Shown in pieces: positions 61,149 through 64,000 of a stretch of 64,000 nt of DNA (positions are counted from its first letter, which is position 1; the number at the start of each line of letters is the position of its first letter). The stretch lies in NCBI RefSeq assembly GCF_000402035.1, contig NC_021287.1:2949411-3013410 (forward strand). Direction: 5' to 3'. The notes below the pieces were generated by a model. It searched no databases. It was given only the letters and a program-made list of their open reading frames with translations, and was not told where the DNA came from. Position numbers and translations under genes: made by a program. The DNA is from Caballeronia insecticola (GTDB lineage Bacteria; Pseudomonadota; Gammaproteobacteria; Burkholderiales; Burkholderiaceae).

Positions 61149-62819
61149 TTACGTAACCTTCTTCTTGCTCTTACCCATCATGCGCGTGATGTAGTACTGC
61201 TGCGCGATCGACAGCACGTTGTTCACCACGTAATACAGCACGAGACCTGCCGGGAAGAAGAAGAACATGACCGAGAACGCGATCGGCATGAACATCATCA
61301 TCTTTGCCTGGACGGGGTCGGGCGGCGTCGGGTTCAGCTTGGTCTGCACGAACATCGAGACGGCCATCAACACCGGCAGGATGAAGTACGGGTCCTGCTG
61401 CGACAGATCGTGAATCCAGCCGATCCATGGTGCGCCGCGCATTTCCACCGACGACAGCAGTACCCAGTACAGCGAGATGAACACCGGAATCTGCACGACC
61501 ACCGGCAGACAGCCGCCGAACGGATTGACCTTTTCGGTCTTGTAGAGCGACATCAACTCGGCGTTCATCTTCTGCGGATCGCTCTTGAAGCGCTCGCGGA
61601 TCTGCTGCATGCGCGGCGTGATTTCCTTCATGCGCGCCATCGACTTGTAGCTCGCCGCCGACAGCGGGAAGAACACCGCCTTGATGAGCAGCGTCAGCAG
61701 CACGATCGCCCAGCCCCAGTTGCCGACATAACTATGAATCTTCTCGAGCAGCCAGAACAGCGGCTTGGCGATGATCGTCACCATGCCGTAGTCCTTCACG
61801 AGCTCAAGCCCCGGCGCGATGCCTTCGAGCATGCGCTCCTCTTCCGGACCGGCGAAGAGACGGGCATCGACATTCACGGTCTGTCCCGGCGCGATGGTCT
61901 GCGCAGGCAGCGTCACGCCGACGCGATACAGCTCGGGATCGATCTTCTGCACATAGATGTCGCGCTTGACGCCCTGCTGCGGAATCCACGCCGACGCGAA
62001 GTAATGCTGCACCATCGCGATCCAGCCGTTATCCGACGACGGTTCGAACGACGCCTTGTTCTTGTCGATGTCGGAGAAGTCGATCTTCTGGAAGTGCTTC
62101 TGGTCCGTATAGACCGCCGGCCCGATGAACGTGTGCGAGAAGCGCGGCGTTTCGACCGGCGTGTTGTCGCGCACGAGCTCCACATAGAGCTTGGGCGACA
62201 CCGGCGCCGTGCCGACGTTCTCGATCTTCGTATCGACGTTGATCACGTAGCTGCCGCGCGTGAACGTGTAGGTCTTGATGACCTTCACGCCACCCTTCAC
62301 CGGCGACTCGAACGCGATCTTCAGCGTTTTTTCATCGCCCGTGAGCGAGGTCTGGCCGGGCACCGGCGTGAAGACGTCGTTGTGATTCGGGAAGTCGCCG
62401 CCGAGCAGGCCCGTGCGCGCGAGGTACGTGTGGTTCGCCGTGTGATCGAACAGCGTGATGTAGAGATCAGGCTGCTTGCCGTCGCCTTCCTTGATCAGCG
62501 AGAGCTTGGACAGCGTGCCGCCGCGCGTATCGATCTCGCCGGAGTACACGTCCGTCGTGAACTTGACGAGCTGCGCCTGCGCCGTGACAGGCGGTGTCGT
62601 CGAGCCCGGAGCGGCGGTGCCGGCCGGCGCGTTCGGCAATTCGGACGGCTGCGAGCCCGGCGTGGCCGAACCCGGTGCGGGATTGCTGGCGGTCTTCGCC
62701 GGCTGCGTCGCGCCGGGGAAGAACATCGACGGGCGCCCGTGGTCGCGTTGCCAGTTGTCGAACAGCAAGACAACTGACACGAAGAAGATGACCCATAGGA
62801 CGGTGCGTTTGATATCCAT
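61149..62819 (-). CDS. yidC: Membrane protein insertase YidC
   Basis: The 556-residue protein inserts and folds inner-membrane proteins alone or with SecYEG. It has an N-terminal helix ([20 protein letters not shown]), a Pro/Ala/Thr-rich linker, the large periplasmic beta-sandwich domain and five C-terminal helices ([20 protein letters not shown] with the conserved arginine in [12 protein letters not shown]) ending KSKKKVT. Its location upstream of mnmE and downstream of yidD/rnpA/rpmH is the canonical origin-region order. Confidence 0.97.
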   Translation of the reverse strand: MDIKRTVLWVIFFVSVVLLFDNWQRDHGRPSMFFPGATQPAKTASNPAPGSATPGSQPSELPNAPAGTAAPGSTTPPVTAQAQLVKFTTDVYSGEIDTRGGTLSKLSLIKEGDGKQPDLYITLFDHTANHTYLARTGLLGGDFPNHNDVFTPVPGQTSLTGDEKTLKIAFESPVKGGVKVIKTYTFTRGSYVINVDTKIENVGTAPVSPKLYVELVRDNTPVETPRFSHTFIGPAVYTDQKHFQKIDFSDIDKNKASFEPSSDNGWIAMVQHYFASAWIPQQGVKRDIYVQKIDPELYRVGVTLPAQTIAPGQTVNVDARLFAGPEEERMLEGIAPGLELVKDYGMVTIIAKPLFWLLEKIHSYVGNWGWAIVLLTLLIKAVFFPLSAASYKSMARMKEITPRMQQIRERFKSDPQKMNAELMSLYKTEKVNPFGGCLPVVVQIPVFISLYWVLLSSVEMRGAPWIGWIHDLSQQDPYFILPVLMAVSMFVQTKLNPTPPDPVQAKMMMFMPIAFSVMFFFFPAGLVLYYVVNNVLSIAQQYYITRMMGKSKKKVT

Positions 62820-62827
62820 GCGTTGTC

Positions 62828-63145
62828 TCAGTGTCGATCGGAAAGCGCTTCAGCGCCGTTTAGTGTTGAAAGCTTGTCTTGCGCAGAATCCGCGCGCGAT
62901 CGGCTCGCGTCGTCAGGGTCGGCACAACCCTTGGGAGGCGGCACGAGATCGACGCCGCCCGCCGAAAAAGGATGACAGCGGCAGAGCCGTTTCGCGGCGA
63001 GATACGTGCCATGCGCGGCGCCATGATACTGGATTGCCTCGCGCGCGTAGTCGGAACAGGAAGGATAAAAGCGGCACCGGTTGCCGAGCAGGGGGCTCAC
63101 AGCAACCTTGTAGAAGCGCAACAACGCGATGAGTGCCGTTTGCAT
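62828..63145 (-). CDS. yidD: Membrane protein insertion efficiency factor YidD
   Basis: The 105-residue protein has the UPF0161 signature: [34 protein letters not shown] and [17 protein letters not shown], with the conserved cysteines. It helps insertase activity of YidC. The C-terminal tail (about 20 residues) is longer and charged. The start is the ATG before QTALIALL; the frame is open ahead to 63322. It is eight bases upstream of yidC. Confidence 0.93.
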   Translation of the reverse strand: MQTALIALLRFYKVAVSPLLGNRCRFYPSCSDYAREAIQYHGAAHGTYLAAKRLCRCHPFSAGGVDLVPPPKGCADPDDASRSRADSAQDKLSTLNGAEALSDRH

Positions 63146-63215
63146 AAGCTTCGCGCCGCACGCCCGGTTCGTCACGAGGGACTCACCTGACGCAGCTTGC
63201 GCTTCATGACCCTGA

Positions 63216-63719
63216 TCAAGACTCCGGGGAGCCGGTCGGGCCGGATGAATCGTCGACGGCGGGCGCGATGTGCGGCGCCGCCACGGATTCGGCCGAGCGG
63301 CGCGCTGCTTCGCGCACGGCACGGTCGAGCAATGTTTCCAGCTCGCTGCTGACGAGCGCCCGAAGCGGCGGGGAGCTCGCGCTCGGCAACGCGCGACGGT
63401 CGATCTTCGCGTGCAGCCGCACGAGAATGTCGAAGCCGCTCAACTGTTCGCGACGCAGCCGGAACGCATCGCGCGCAAGCCGCTTGATCAGATTGCGCGT
63501 TACCGCGCGCGGCGCCTGCTTCTTGCCGATCACCAGCCCGAGCCGCGCAGCATTTCCTGTCGGCTTGCCGTACAGGACGAAGTGCGGCGAGCGTCGCCAG
63601 GGGCGCAAACGAAAAACGGATGAGAACTCATCCGTTTTCAGCAGCCTTGCGGCCTTGGGGAACGCGGCCTGCGCCGGCAACTGAATGATGTCCTGTTTCA
63701 AGACTTCTGTGCGGCGCAT
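63216..63719 (-). CDS. rnpA: Ribonuclease P protein component
   Basis: The protein binds the RNase P RNA and helps mature tRNA 5' ends. Its core shows [39 protein letters not shown] and [10 protein letters not shown] with the RNR-like basic helix. The start used (167 residues) is the ATG before RRTEVLKQD; a start some 17 codons later near the conserved core is equally possible, as the usual length is shorter. The C-terminal 40 residues are a low-complexity extension. Confidence 0.92.
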   Translation of the reverse strand: MRRTEVLKQDIIQLPAQAAFPKAARLLKTDEFSSVFRLRPWRRSPHFVLYGKPTGNAARLGLVIGKKQAPRAVTRNLIKRLARDAFRLRREQLSGFDILVRLHAKIDRRALPSASSPPLRALVSSELETLLDRAVREAARRSAESVAAPHIAPAVDDSSGPTGSPES

Positions 63720-63801
63720 GAGTGGCTCGCGGGCGGCTGTTGCGCGTTCGATTGTCGATGCAACGAACGAGACCTCGCCGCGAGCGGCCACTTCAGCGCA
63801 C

Positions 63802-63936
63802 TCAGATTGCGAGGCGCTTGCGGCCCTTCGCGCGGCGGGCGTTGATGACCTTGCGGCCGCCGGCGGTCTTCATGCGAACGCGGAAGCCATGGGTGCGCTT
63901 GCGGCGCGTCACGGAAGGTTGGTAAGTACGTTTCAT
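63802..63936 (-). CDS. rpmH: 50S ribosomal protein L34
   Basis: The 44-residue protein is the canonical L34: [20 protein letters not shown] at the start and ending GRKRLAI. It lies before rnpA, as in most bacteria, and marks the origin region. The ATG at 63936 gives the standard length. Confidence 0.98.
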
Positions 63937-64000
63937 GTTGCTCTCACTTGAGTTGAATGACCGCGCGGGCTTGGTCCCACCCTGCTCCAGTGTGGTCACT

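Overview
The window is a high-GC, gene-dense proteobacterial chromosome segment. The right end carries mnmE, yidC, yidD, rnpA and rpmH in the order found next to the chromosomal replication origin. That block, the rsmI-yraN-diaA-dolP cluster, an H-NS protein of the short C-terminal-motif type and the overall gene styles point to a Burkholderiaceae member (Caballeronia, Paraburkholderia or Burkholderia), main chromosome. This placement is inferred from gene content; no database was searched.

Layout of the core part, 1-40410. An old-yellow-enzyme gene cut by the window edge, a PhyH-like dioxygenase, an MscS channel, an aldo/keto reductase, ferredoxin-NADP reductase (fpr), a NarL-type two-component pair and an amino-acid permease come first. 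A seven-gene molybdo-flavoprotein cluster follows (coxS-L-M-D-E-G-F order, 10057-17415). Its large subunit has the AYRGAGR form-II loop, so it is probably not a true CO dehydrogenase. Next are two PepSY-type membrane proteins with Fur-like boxes that flank a dinD gene, then a kinase, two MFS transporters, dienelactone hydrolase, a LivK-type binding protein, HugZ-like, H-NS, CDF, Lrp, exonuclease and MBL genes, rlpA, the rsmI/yraN/diaA/dolP/cytochrome c group, a tRNA-Ala(CGC), VOC, YaeQ and LysE genes.

Accessory part, about 40412-58956. This block of about 18.5 kb sits between a LysE/NTF2-like operon and the 3' end of mnmE. It has a P4-type integrase beside mnmE, an mnmE-3'-end-like repeat at the far end, and a repeated integrase-arm-like motif at both ends. 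From the mnmE end a minus-strand run encodes integrase, several unknown small proteins, an AlpA regulator, an HTH protein, a Toprim primase, a RepA-like hexameric helicase, a small protein and SSB. An iteron-like array with twelve G4/C4 tracts lies directly after the helicase gene. The run ends with three genes that look like a phage internal-virion (DNA ejection) cassette, one containing a muramidase-like domain. No terminase, portal, capsid or tail gene is present. The distal end holds a second integrase/AlpA module, a two-gene unit of unknown function, and an SDH-type Clp-fold serine protease with a small partner. The best reading is a phage-satellite-like integrative element that carries its own replication module and ejection proteins; a decayed podovirus prophage is the main alternative.

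Core again, 58937-64000: mnmE, an XRE-like regulator, yidC, yidD, rnpA and rpmH.
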